Shown here piece by piece: positions 1 to 9,680 of a stretch of 64,000 nucleotides of DNA (position 1 is its first letter; every line of letters starts with the position of its first letter). The translations under genes were made by a program, and so were the position numbers. The notes beneath the pieces were generated by a model, which searched no databases, had not been told where the DNA came from, and saw only the letters and a list, made by a program, of their open reading frames with translations. The DNA lies in NCBI GenBank assembly GCA_001939145.1, contig LSRX01001163.1, positions 62,001-126,000 of the forward strand. Direction: 5' to 3'. Source of the stretch: Symbiodinium microadriaticum. Taxonomy: Eukaryota > Sar > Dinophyceae > Suessiales > Symbiodiniaceae.

Positions 1-2438
1 CATCTTCACCTTGGCCTGCAGGTGCTTGATGTCTTGATCCTCCTGAAGTTCCTCCATGGCCAGCTTCGCCTGGACTTCGGCATCCAGGGCCGCCTGCCGT
101 AGGAGCTCCTCTGGGTTCTTATTAAGGGATGTTATTTAAGGTACCATCATAGGGATGTATAGTAACTAATATGGCTTCCTTCTTATGGTAACTTAAATTA
201 AATCCTTTAACAAGAACCCAGTCCTTGTTGTTCTGGGATCGGGCTTCATCCTCGCTAACCTTTTGCGACAGGCGTGCCAGGTTCTCCACACGTTCTGTCT
301 TCCTCTCTTTCTCCTCCAGATCGGCCAGCTGGGCAAGCTCATCTTTGAGCTCTTTCTGGGCAAGCTTGAGTTCACTTTCTTTGGGCTTCGGGGGCACAGC
401 ACCTCTGTGCGAACTCCTGTCTTCTTCGTGCGAAGGCTCATGTGGCAGTCCGGATGGGCTTTCATGTGGCAGATGGGATGGCCCTTCACGTGGCAGAGCA
501 GTGGGTTGCTTGGGTAGCAATGTCCACATGAAGACAATAGCGGCGCAGATCGTTAGCCAACGAACACCGGCACTGTTGATAGCCCTCGTGAAGCTGCAGC
601 CCTCGTACTTCGCCAACATCTCTGCCTCAGGCAAAAACAAGGTGTCTCATCGATCTTAGATGGTAGGATCCTCATTATTATAAAAAGTCAGCAACCCCAA
701 ACACGGTAGTCACCGTATTCATAGTATTTTTGGGAGGGCGTGCCTACACAGGCCAACTTTCCCCGAAACTCCCCGAACATCAGATCTAAGTACGAGGATC
801 CTCCGGCTGGGCACCCCTCAAACAAGTCAAGTGTATACCTCCATTAATCTCCCTGAAACTCTTTCCAGCCCTGAACCCGAAATCCCACCCTAAAGCCTAA
901 ACCCTAAAACCCTTAGCTAAACCCTAAAATCCCTAAAACCCAAATCCTAAAACCTTGGCTTTTGGGAGCTCCCAGATCTGCCTCCTTCTTGGCCTTCCTC
1001 GCCTGCCGGCTCTGGCGCCGCGTCTGCGTCGGGGGTTGACCCAGGAGTGGCTGGCGGAGAGAAGAGGACCTGGTTTAGGGCCGCTTTTTGGGTTTAGGGT
1101 TGGGTTTAGGGTTTAGGGTTCAGGGTTTCTAGGGCCGCTTTTAGGGTTTAGGGCCGCTTTTGGGGTTTACTTGGACTCCTGGACCCTGCATCACCTACGT
1201 TTGGAAGGAGTTATGAATAAGGAACCCCTAAACAAGCAGGTTCTTCAGGGTCCAGGTAAGGCTTAGGCGCAGAGAGAACAAGAGGACCTCTAGGCCTTAA
1301 GTGTTGTTCAAAGTACCAGGTGTTATTCGGGATTATGTAGTGTTTAGAAAACAGTGTCTACGCAATAGTAGGGTTATTGGCCATAATTATAGAGTACTGC
1401 CCGTGGCTTTTGGCAACGAGGCGCACCCCTGGGTTCAGGGTTGCGGGTCAAGAGCTTAAGGGCCTATACCGCCTATACCCTTTTACCATAAACCCGTATT
1501 ATAACTGAACCTCATAGGTGGCTCGATTCCCCCCAAAAAAGACCATGATTCTGACAGTTGCCCTTGTAGACCCTTTCAGGGCACAAGTCGTCCCTAGGGG
1601 ACCTGCCGCGCTCGCCGCGAGGGGTCCTCTTTGGCCTCGGAGAAACGACGACCTGAATCGGGGAGCCTGGCGGGATGGCGTCTTCCTTACTTGTCCAAGA
1701 GCTTGTGGGTTTGGGATTAAGGGGTTTAGGGACAGTTTCTTAGAGTTTAGGGTTTAGGCTTAAACTATAAGGTCTGAGATGGTTACATTACTTGTCCAGT
1801 TTACTAGGGAACCAAAAATTGACCTTTTGGGGTTGTGTGGAGTTTAAACAGGTTCATACCACCCCAAAAAATTAGAAGTTGCACTCACTCTGCAACTAAG
1901 CCTCGGTTTGGGTAGCAGCGACGGAAGTGCTGGGCGGCCGGTCGTGTCTGGGACATGGATTGCTCTCCTCATTCTCCTCTCGTGCCCTCTCTTCTTGTGG
2001 TGTCGGGGCCGGAGGTTCGTGCGATGAGCGCGCTCCGTCCTTTGAGTCTTTCCTCCTGTGGCTCGATGACTCCGACTTCCGCTCCATGTGTGCCGTGTTC
2101 GCATCTTCGGCCTTGGATTGCTGAGTCTCCTTGTTCTTGTCGAGGTCCTTCCTCTCGGTAGAAGATGAGGTGCTCGATGATGGCGCCTCCTGGGGAGGCC
2201 TGCGTGGAGCTTCGACTTCCATGTCCGACTCTCGAAGCTCGGACTTGGAAGCTGAGGTGTCGGGATTGATCTTGTCCTTCAGCTCCTCTTTCGCGGCGTC
2301 GACGTGGTGGCTCTCCTCCTTCTCGCCCCGAGGATGGCGACTGTTCACAGACTCCTCGAGGCAAGTGGGGACGTCAGCCTCCTCGTTCAGCCGCGGAGGG
2401 GGCTCTGAAGGCTCCATCGTGCCAGTCGACGAAGACAT
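1..2438 (-). CDS. Disordered / single-TM / coiled-coil protein, 5 exons, 3' end outside window
   Basis: Exons 2438-1902, 1685-1572, 1050-954, 621-224 and 108-1 keep one open frame (418 codons so far) through four introns with donors GC, GT, GT and GA and AG acceptors. The first 180 residues are Ser/Glu/Lys-rich and probably disordered. A basic Arg/Pro/Lys stretch follows, then one hydrophobic segment (WLTICAAIVFMWTLLP, near residues 271-287), a Pro/His/Glu-rich linker with repeated LPHE-like units, and a charged coiled coil that leaves the window. The start is ATG 2438, downstream of a pyrimidine-rich AG at 2482-2483 that could be a cis or a spliced-leader acceptor; an upstream exon near 2614 is possible. 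The last intron is an inverted-repeat element. I recognise no family; a membrane-anchored scaffold is only a guess. Confidence 0.68.
109..223 (-). mobile_element. Introner: inverted-repeat element forming a 115-bp GA-AG intron
   Basis: Terminal inverted repeats of 15 bp with one mismatch lie at 111-125 (CTGGGTTCTTATTAA) and 207-221. TCCT at 107-110 recurs at 222-225 as a putative 4-bp target duplication. Removing element plus one duplication copy restores the coiled-coil frame (QNNK joined to ELLRQA) exactly. The best donor is GA after AAG and the acceptor is AG-GAG. A diverged relative with the same internal motif (about 35 bp) forms the intron at 5171-5283. Confidence 0.75.
880..953. repeat. 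Telomere-like heptads in an intron
   Basis: Degenerate CCCTAAA units fill the start of the intron between the 954-1050 and 224-621 exons. The donor lies immediately beside the tract. Confidence 0.7.
1178..1256. mobile_element. Short inverted-repeat element, 79 bp
   Basis: CCTGGACCCTG at 1178-1188 is matched in inverse orientation by CAGGGTCCAGG at 1246-1256. The interior resembles the repeated segments at 25.85 and 26.11 kb (TTACCTGGACCCTT followed by a GTTCCTTATTATGA-like stretch). It lies in the intron between exons 1572-1685 and 954-1050 of the first gene, next to TTTAGGG repeats. No splice role is apparent. Confidence 0.6.
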
Positions 2439-2614
2439 GGCAGCCAAAGGAGGCCGACTTTGGACCCTGAGAGACCTGGGCCTGAAAAGGACACATCAAT
2501 TGTGAATCTGTTCGATGAAGGCTGCCACGACCTACTGAGTACCTTCTGGCATCGCTGCAACCTATCTACCTCGCTTGACCGGAGATTCTGGAGGTCTTCC
2601 ACTTTAGGAGTCAT

Positions 2615-5047
2615 TTTCTAATAGTGATAGTCAGAACCGGTGAACTTCGAGCTTCTTATCCCTGAGGACGACTGTTGGTCAGCGCGTGGGTAGAAGCACA
2701 TAATACCGGCCCCGTCCTATTATAACCCAACTTTGTTTTTTCAAGTGAGGGGTTGGAATGCCACATCTGGCTGAGGCCGGGTTCGGGAGACCGAGAGAAG
2801 GGGGATTCACCACCTAACACCAACCCAATTTTGTGAGTTCTGTAGAGTTAGAGTTTAGCTGGCGAACCATTAGGGTCCTGGCATCAATGGCGACTGCGGT
2901 GGGCAATGCCAATCACCTTGACCGCGCTGAAAAAGCACACTCGGCTGTAGACTGTAGGGTCTGGGCCATGCTACCTACACCCAAAACCCCCAAAAACCCT
3001 AATAGGACATGTGCAGCAAGGAGAGCTGTAGGGCAGCAGGGCATTGGATTCCCGCTTACGGAACCCGAGGGCCGCATGTGAGAAAGGATGTTTTTTTTTG
3101 GCTTTGTCAGTGTCACGAGCCTCGCATTGTAATTGGGCTTTGGGACGAAAGACATGATGGCATGCGAGGGGAGCTCGGCTATGCGAGTCTCCGACAGTTG
3201 GGCCACACCGGACAAATCTTGTAACACAACAGAGTGGAGACACAATTGTTAAGGACCACGTGATCCCTAACAAATCCCGAACAGCATTTAAAAGTTAGAG
3301 TCCTAAACCCTTCGCTATGCACCTCCTTATTTGCAAGTGATTCGTAGACCCTATAGGGTACCTTTCGCCGTAAAGGATCGGGATGGCTTTCCGACACTCA
3401 CTGCGAGGACCCCGCATTGGCCCAAGACCATCCCATTGGGATCAGCCGAGGCTTGCAGCAGGAACCGAACCTGCAGATAGGAACACATGAATGTCGAGGT
3501 CCGAATTATGTCTTGATGATTCTGGGGGCGACGGGGACAACATTTTCTTTACTCAGACCTCTACACCAGTGTCGACCACTCACCGTTCAGTGCTCAGGAT
3601 TTTAGGGCATCTAGGGCCGATGTTTGTTGAGAGCCAGCGTTGGAGCAGACGAGTCTACGGCCCCTAAACCCTAAACCGATTCTAGAGGAACCCCGAGGAC
3701 GTGCTCCCCGCAGCCTTAAGCCTTCAGAAGAAAGACCCCGTCTTCCTCCCAGCGAAAGCTAGATAAGCTTTTGCAAAGGTCTGTAACTTCAGGGCATTTA
3801 TTGCAACCCAAGACTAACCCTAAATCAGACCCTAACATCTTGCTTCCAGTAGGCAATAGGGCCATGAGGTGCCCAAAGCATGTGAGGAGACCCGAGTCCC
3901 GTACTGCATCTTCGAAAGCTTGAAGTTTGATGCCTGAAGCTACAGCCTTCACCCTGCAAATTTTGGAAACCTTCATTCAGTCTCTTAAACCCAGCCCTAG
4001 CCCGGAAGCATGCGTCTGTCCTAAAGCCTCCTTTCGGGGACCTGTTCTCGGGTGCTCTCTTTCTATCTGTTTGCTCCGGGGTATGGAGAGCTGGCAGTCC
4101 CTTTCTGTCTGTCTGTCTCTCTCTTTCTCACTCTCGTGCAAGCCCGATTCCCCCAAAACCCCGATCCCCCAAAGCCTGATCTCCCAACCCTTCAATAAAC
4201 CTTCTAGCCCTTAGCGGACCCCTTTAAAAAGTCCGACGTCATCTCTCTTTTTCACGGCTTGTTGCCCTGGTACACCTTTTCTTGCCCCGTATTTTACCGA
4301 ATAGCACTATCGTCCTGCCCCTTAAATAAACCCGAGACCCTACATAGACCCTACGGCACCCTTCTCTCCAAAGCCGGCTGGTAGAGGTTGCGCCTTGGAA
4401 CTTGGGCTCTGGAGCTCACGATAAGGCTTCCTTTAAGCTTCTTTACACCTTCAAGTGCCGCAAGGCTATGAGGACTTTGATTAGTGATTAGGGCTTGGGG
4501 CTTCGGGGGGCTTTTAGGGTCGGTTCCGGGGCTTGAGTTTAGGAGGCCCCTTGTGGGGTTCGTTCTCAAGCAGAACACCACAGCTTGCAACAAAGCCCTG
4601 CGGCCCTAAGCGACTTTTTGTGAGTTCTGTTTAGACTACTATTCTATCCCTAACGTATATAAGCCTAACCTACAAACCTGAAAATAAACCCTCCGAAACC
4701 TCCACACTCAGGCCTCTGATAGCCGACCCTCTGTACCCTAAGCCTCGAATTTACCAGGTCTCGGACGCCTCTCGAACTGAGCAGAATGCAGCGCCTTCCG
4801 ATGGCCACCTTCCAGGCAGCTAAGCTTTTCTGCGCCCGTGCGCGCGCTTGCAATCGCACAGCTCGGGTAGGCGAGGCTTCAGCGATTGCAGCGTGACCGG
4901 GACCGGAAACCCCTAGACTTAGACCCCAAACCCCTAAATCGCTATACCTTAAAACCCGAAATCCCTATAAACCCTAACCCTTGTTACATAGCCTATACCC
5001 TGATTAAACCCCTGAACACTGCGACTCCGAACCTCAAAAAGCCCTAG
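2615..5047. other. Gene-poor stretch with weak exon candidates
   Basis: No model could be joined here. Weak candidates are a plus-strand start exon at 2887-2947 (MATAVGNANHLDRAEKA, then GCT-GTAGAC), a minus-strand ATG frame at 3716-3976 (86 residues) and a plus-strand ATG frame near 4786. Telomere-like heptads occur near 3665, 4915-4990 and 5030. Nothing else stands out. Confidence 0.4.
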
Positions 5048-5612
5048 CTTCATCCTCAACATTGCGAAGAAGGGGAACACTCAGGGAAAAGGCATCTTTC
5101 TAAACGCCCTGCAGCGCATGATCCTGAGCACGGGGACCACGGAAGAACGGGACCCAACCGTTTTCGGGCTGTGAAAGTTTTGCTGCAGGAATTTAGTTTG
5201 CGGTGCCATAGTAGGGATCTATAGTAAACAATAGGGTTCCATATCATCGAAACGCGAATGAAATTCTTCAGCAAGAAACCCAGACTTTGCTACACCGGCG
5301 CCTCGTCCGGGATTGCCCACCTGATCAGTCGGGGGACCCACATTGAAGCCAAAACGGAGCGTCCGTGGGTGTTTTCAGCAGTAAGTCAAGCGTAGTGTTT
5401 ACTGCGACTACCCCTTTGTCCACAGGCATGAGCTCTTACCCTGAACTGTTTTGTGCAGCTTGGACTCCTTTGTTCCTCAACAGAAAACACTAAAGCCCTA
5501 AACCCTGATCTATAACTACAGGGTTTCACCAAGGGCTGAGGAAGGCAGACAGGAAACTCTTTTCAATCAGGGCGGTGAGGTACGGATCGTCGCTTTGCTG
5601 CACCCAGGATGA
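5048..5612 (+). CDS. Unknown protein, three-exon 3' part
   Basis: Exons 5048-5170, 5284-5380 and 5541-5612 (stop TGA) join in phase. The second donor is a consensus GTAAGT at 5381. The first exon begins after a telomere-like CCCTAG, the third after CTGAG. The 97-residue product includes LQRMILSTGTTEERDP, YTGASSGIAHLISRGTH and ends EVRIVALLHPG; I recognise no domain. Intron 1 is an inverted-repeat element and intron 2 contains degenerate CCCTAAA. Upstream exons were not found. The minus strand of the last exon is also open, so that exon is least certain. Confidence 0.6.
5171..5283 (+). mobile_element. Introner-type intron, 113 bp, GT-AG
   Basis: Imperfect inverted ends (TTTTGCTGCAGGAATTTAG against inverted TTCTTGCTGAAGAATTTCA) enclose a core resembling the element at 109-223 (CATAGTAGGGATCTATAGTAA here, CATCATAGGGATGTATAGTAA there). 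Donor GTGAAAG and acceptor AACCCAG sit at the element edges and connect two coding exons in phase 2. The two copies are in opposite orientation relative to their host genes, as symmetrical ends would allow. Confidence 0.68.
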
Positions 5613-7189
5613 CACACCTCAACGAAACCTCAAGAGAACAGATACCGAAATGCCATGACTCGCATGAATTCACCCCAATCGGAAAAGCCGCTTGAACCAC
5701 AGGCTTGCCCTAGGAGACACCCTCGCTAAAGCTCCAGGCTTAGGGCCTAGGTTCAGTGTTCGATTAAGCACGGAGTCTCGGAGTCTAAGCTTTCTAGGGC
5801 CCTAACCCTAAACCCTGCACTCTATGGAGGACAGTCTTAAATGGGCTTAGGGTGCAGGCTTCGGGTGTCGTGCCTGCAATGTGGTTCAGCTCTTGGGCCA
5901 CCGCATCTGCCTCGAGTCATGACGTCCCGCTTTGTCGCAAAAGATCGGGACCGGCTTAGTTCCCTTACAAGGACCCATAGACCGAAATAGTATATGCTTT
6001 GCCCCTCAAGTATTTGAATATAGGCACCACTTTCACGCCAAAGTATATACTAGTTGGGCAAGTTCATTTCGTCGTCGAGAGGAGGCAGGGTCGCAAAGTC
6101 TCTGAGGTTGGTAGGATGCTTACTGAAAGCGCATACAGTCTGTAGTGGCTTGTCAGGCCGACCAGAACTCCAAATACCATCAACATAATTCACCAGGATT
6201 CGGGACAAAGAACGGCTACAGTAGATAGACAAACTGCGCATTTCCACATCTACAATCCACACACACACACACACGACACATACTTCACAGGCCCATGGAA
6301 ACTTGAATCAGTTGTGCAGAGTGACTTAAGGCTGCAGACCGGGAGTTGGGCTCTCTGTCACTCCCTCTCATATACTTACTTGTCAAGTCTTGGGGTTATA
6401 TAGGGATTGTAGTACCCCAAGAAAGTTAAAGGCTACTAAGTTGCCACTAGATATACAGGTCGAAGCTGAACACGGAACGATGCCATCAGGCAGACGACTA
6501 CCAACAGAAGCTCGAGGTTTAGGGCTTGCCATGGCTTTCCAGCATGCGTGAGCCCATGGTAATGACCGGGAAACTCGTCACTTGCACCCTACACCTATAC
6601 TTCCTAACAAAGCACACCACTTCAAGTCCCACTACTTCTATGCAAAACAAGGATAAAGAACTTCATTCAGGGACCTTCACCGAAACGTTGAAGCGACCTA
6701 AACTAAACGGCTCTGAACCCTGAACCCCGAGAAGCTCATTCAGTCCACAGCTCTGAATTTATAACCCTAACAAGTCTCAACTCAGCCAAACCCCAATCAA
6801 TGAACTCTAGACCTCAAGGCTCTTACTAACACGGGGCTCAAGTCTGGCCAGACCACCACCTCAACAAAGTAAACTGCAACAAAAACAAAGCGCATCCGCA
6901 TGACAAGTCACTATGCACCTGTGTAAAGACATGTATGCCACTTGAAGTTCACACCAGCGAACTCCAGACCTGAGGAAGCCTCACAAACTCAGCTCTCCTA
7001 CACGACGCCCAATAAACCCGAAGTTGGTACTCCCCCAGAGAGTCCAACTACTACTTATTTGGAGATATAGGCTCCAATTTCACAAGCAACCCTAAGCTCA
7101 AAAAACGGCCCTTTTCCCACAAACTCCCCAAAAAACCTTAGCCCCAACAGGGCCCAAAACCCCCAACTCAAAGGCCCAAAGAACTTCAC
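5613..7189. other. Mostly non-coding; ambiguous coding islands
   Basis: Islands near 5885-5951 and 6055-6175 are open on both strands and could not be assigned. A short CA repeat lies at 6259-6274. Telomere-like units occur near 5805. Otherwise nothing supported. Confidence 0.35.
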
Positions 7190-8735
7190 CTCGCTCTGGG
7201 GCCTCGGATGTTAGGAGCCGGCGAGTGTAGTCGTAAGCCAAAGGCTCGGCCTCGGATCTGCAGCGTTTTTCCTGTGACCTTTTTTGGCTTTCCTGCGCTT
7301 TTTTTCTGTAGGGTTTGCTACGGTTTCTCTAAAACTTCAACGGAATTTCTGGGGCCTGATACGGTGTTCCTATGGCTCCAGTAACATACCGCGTTAGGGG
7401 CTATATACTCTACTGAGTTGAGCATTGAGCTAATATTCTTCAAGGTTGGTGCTATAGGTGCTAAAATAGGGGCCGATGCTCAACACTTAAGGTGTAGAGC
7501 TGCCAAGCTTGTGTTTGCAGTATTTCAGGTGCAACACAGGCGTCTGCATTGGACACCAGTTTGCAGAGCCTTGGATTTGGTTTCTCACTCGGCTACTGCA
7601 CCTGGCCTCTCGACCTCACATGCATAGACATCCCACGAAGTCCTTTGAGCAATCGGTCTTCAATCTCCTACAGTCAACCCAACATAAGCCAACGCCCTGC
7701 AAGCCCAAGCCCAACAGGTTCAGGGTGTAGGGCCCAGGATCCATGCTCGAAGCCACAACACCAAATCCGTTGCAGCCTGGGGGCCAGAAGCGCGCACAGG
7801 GCCGATGTGGCGGCCCTGACATGGTGATCACAATGTCACAACATGAATCATGGGGTGTAGGCAAGTTCAGGGCTGCTGCGCCGAGTCAGCATGCAGGAAA
7901 GGGCTCATGTAGCAAATGGCAAGACTGTATAAGATGTTAGAGTTTCAGGTTTCAGGGCTTAAAGTTTACATAAGGTTTCGACCGTAGGATTTATCAGGGC
8001 CCGTGAAGAAGCAACTACGCACTCAGCGTAGGAAGGAGCGAAAAGGAAGCTGGCCTTCTCGAGGTTGGTGTCGGTAGCTCGGCAGAAAAGAAGCCTTAGA
8101 GCAATGATGTGCGTATACATATACAACATATGTACATCATAGCCTATATATAAATATATATATATATATTTATAGATTGATTGTATAAAAATAAGAATCA
8201 GTGTGTGTGTGTGTAGTGTGTATGTGTATATCTATATATAGTTCTGTCTACATGTACATAATTGTATCAGTACATATACATATACTTCTCTGCTGTATCG
8301 GTAATGTATCCTGTGAGCCTCAGCCCCTCTAAAGCAGAAGCAGACAACTCTGAGGACTTCAGGGCCTTATAAGGGTTGGGCTGAGGAGTTTAGGGCAATC
8401 CTACATGCCTTGGAACCTAACACTGCGAACTTAGACATCCCAAACCGGTCAGTCAGCTAAAATAAATCAAACGCACTGTCAGGACTCTTGCTTCTTGTCG
8501 TGCCGTTGTCATACTAATATAGCTAACACCCACCAAAGCGAAGCTACTTGCCATTGTCTAGGTTGCTACAGTGCAACCTTCTGAGCTTCGCACTCCTCAG
8601 CTCGTCTTCAGCTTCCTGGAAAGGACAATTAAGTACAGTTCGCAGAGTCTCTTGCTCACTATATAAATAAAAATTTGAAAGGCCGCCTTTCTGCTAAGGC
8701 GTTGCCAGAGTGGAGGGCCTCCAGGATCTGGAGCT
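7190..8735 (-). CDS. Unknown charged protein, four exons
   Basis: Minus-strand exons near 8735-8700 (LQILEALHSG, GC donor), 8617-8576 (EAEDELRSAKLR after TTTCCAG), about 8089-8020 (LLFCRATDTNLEKASFLFAP, donor GTGCGT) and 7257-7190 (EAEPLAYDYTRRLLTSEAPE, donor GTGAAG) are phase-compatible and rich in G/C at third positions. The product is charged and partly helical, with no recognised domain. The first exon could instead be terminal (TAG at about 8661). Both ends of the gene are undetermined. Confidence 0.48.
8130..8290. repeat. AT/GT microsatellite
   Basis: Alternating TA runs, a (GT)n run at about 8201-8213 and interrupted TATA/TGTA units, lying in an intron of the preceding model. Confidence 0.85.
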
Positions 8736-9138
8736 ATAGAGCTTGCGGGTTAGGGCCAAAGAGGCCATGGAGCGCAGGCGATTTTGATTTTCCGTCTTGT
8801 CGGCTTCCTGGTCTATGGGTTTTTGGTCTTAGTCTTAGCTTGTTTCGGTGGATTTACTTTTCACAAGGCTTCCAGTGTGTCAGGGACATCATGATACTGC
8901 CGAGCGGCTCATAGAACCGACCATGATATGGAAGATACTGTGATTCATGAAAAATGAACAGGAAACGATCTGAAAATATCACATGACAAAGGCCTGGACT
9001 CTAGATCGACATGAGCCACAAGGACTTTGAACATTCATCCAGTTAGCCACAAGCCCGAAAACACGTCAATCCAGCTGGAAAGTCCTGCGCCCCAATCTCC
9101 TACAATCTAAAACTTCCCGAAAACCCACGGCACACCGT

Positions 9139-9240
9139 CTACTTTTGCGGCAAACCGTCCGCTGTCAAGGAAGCCGCCGTGTCCAAGAGGGCCTGGGATA
9201 CAACGTCCTTGGTGCCCGCGTTTGTTTGCAGTGCGTTTTC
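9139..9240 (-). CDS. Terminal exon of an unknown gene
   Basis: An AG-GA acceptor at 9241-9242 is followed by 33 codons and TAG. The peptide starts ENALQTNAGTKDVV and ends SLTADGLPQK, with mostly G/C third positions. It lies 3' of the helicase on the same strand, but no in-phase link to it was found. A GTG-started open frame at 9422-9628 (minus) may be a neighbouring exon. Confidence 0.5.
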   Translation of the reverse strand, partial: ENALQTNAGTKDVVSQALLDTAASLTADGLPQK

Positions 9241-9680
9241 CTGCTTATGACCTAACGGCTGATGATCAAGAGTACTTGTTGTCCGTTACCTGATGCACTC
9301 CATGCAGGATTTTGACCAGTAAACGGTCCCGGCATCCCACGCTGAAGGACCACCATGAATTATAAGCCGACACCCCACAGTTGCCACTGAGTCACTGTTA
9401 GTTGTAGCATATCTGATACTATCAGAAGTGAAGGCTGAAAATCCCGGCAGCTGCGATCGCTGTTGCGAGCTTCTTTGTTTTCCAGAGTGCCCGCACAGAA
9501 AGCAATACAACAATGTCGCATGTGGTGGCCTCAAGGTGCGCAAATTCGCTCACTACAAGACACGTCGAGATGAAGGACAAGGTTGCATCCGACCAGCCAA
9601 AAGGACTTCTGCGCTCGAGATTGGACACACTACGCGTGTTCCGGGGGTCCGGGGGTGCTACATCAAAGGCCCTTCGCGAC

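Noticed and set aside
1510-1535. tRNA B-box-like GGCTCGATTCC
   Set aside because: No acceptor stem or D-arm could be folded around it. GTTCGAACCC at about 59964 fails likewise.
7743-7940. GC-rich island at 7740-7850 as an exon
   Set aside because: All three plus frames and one minus frame look similarly plausible and no splice sites settle it.
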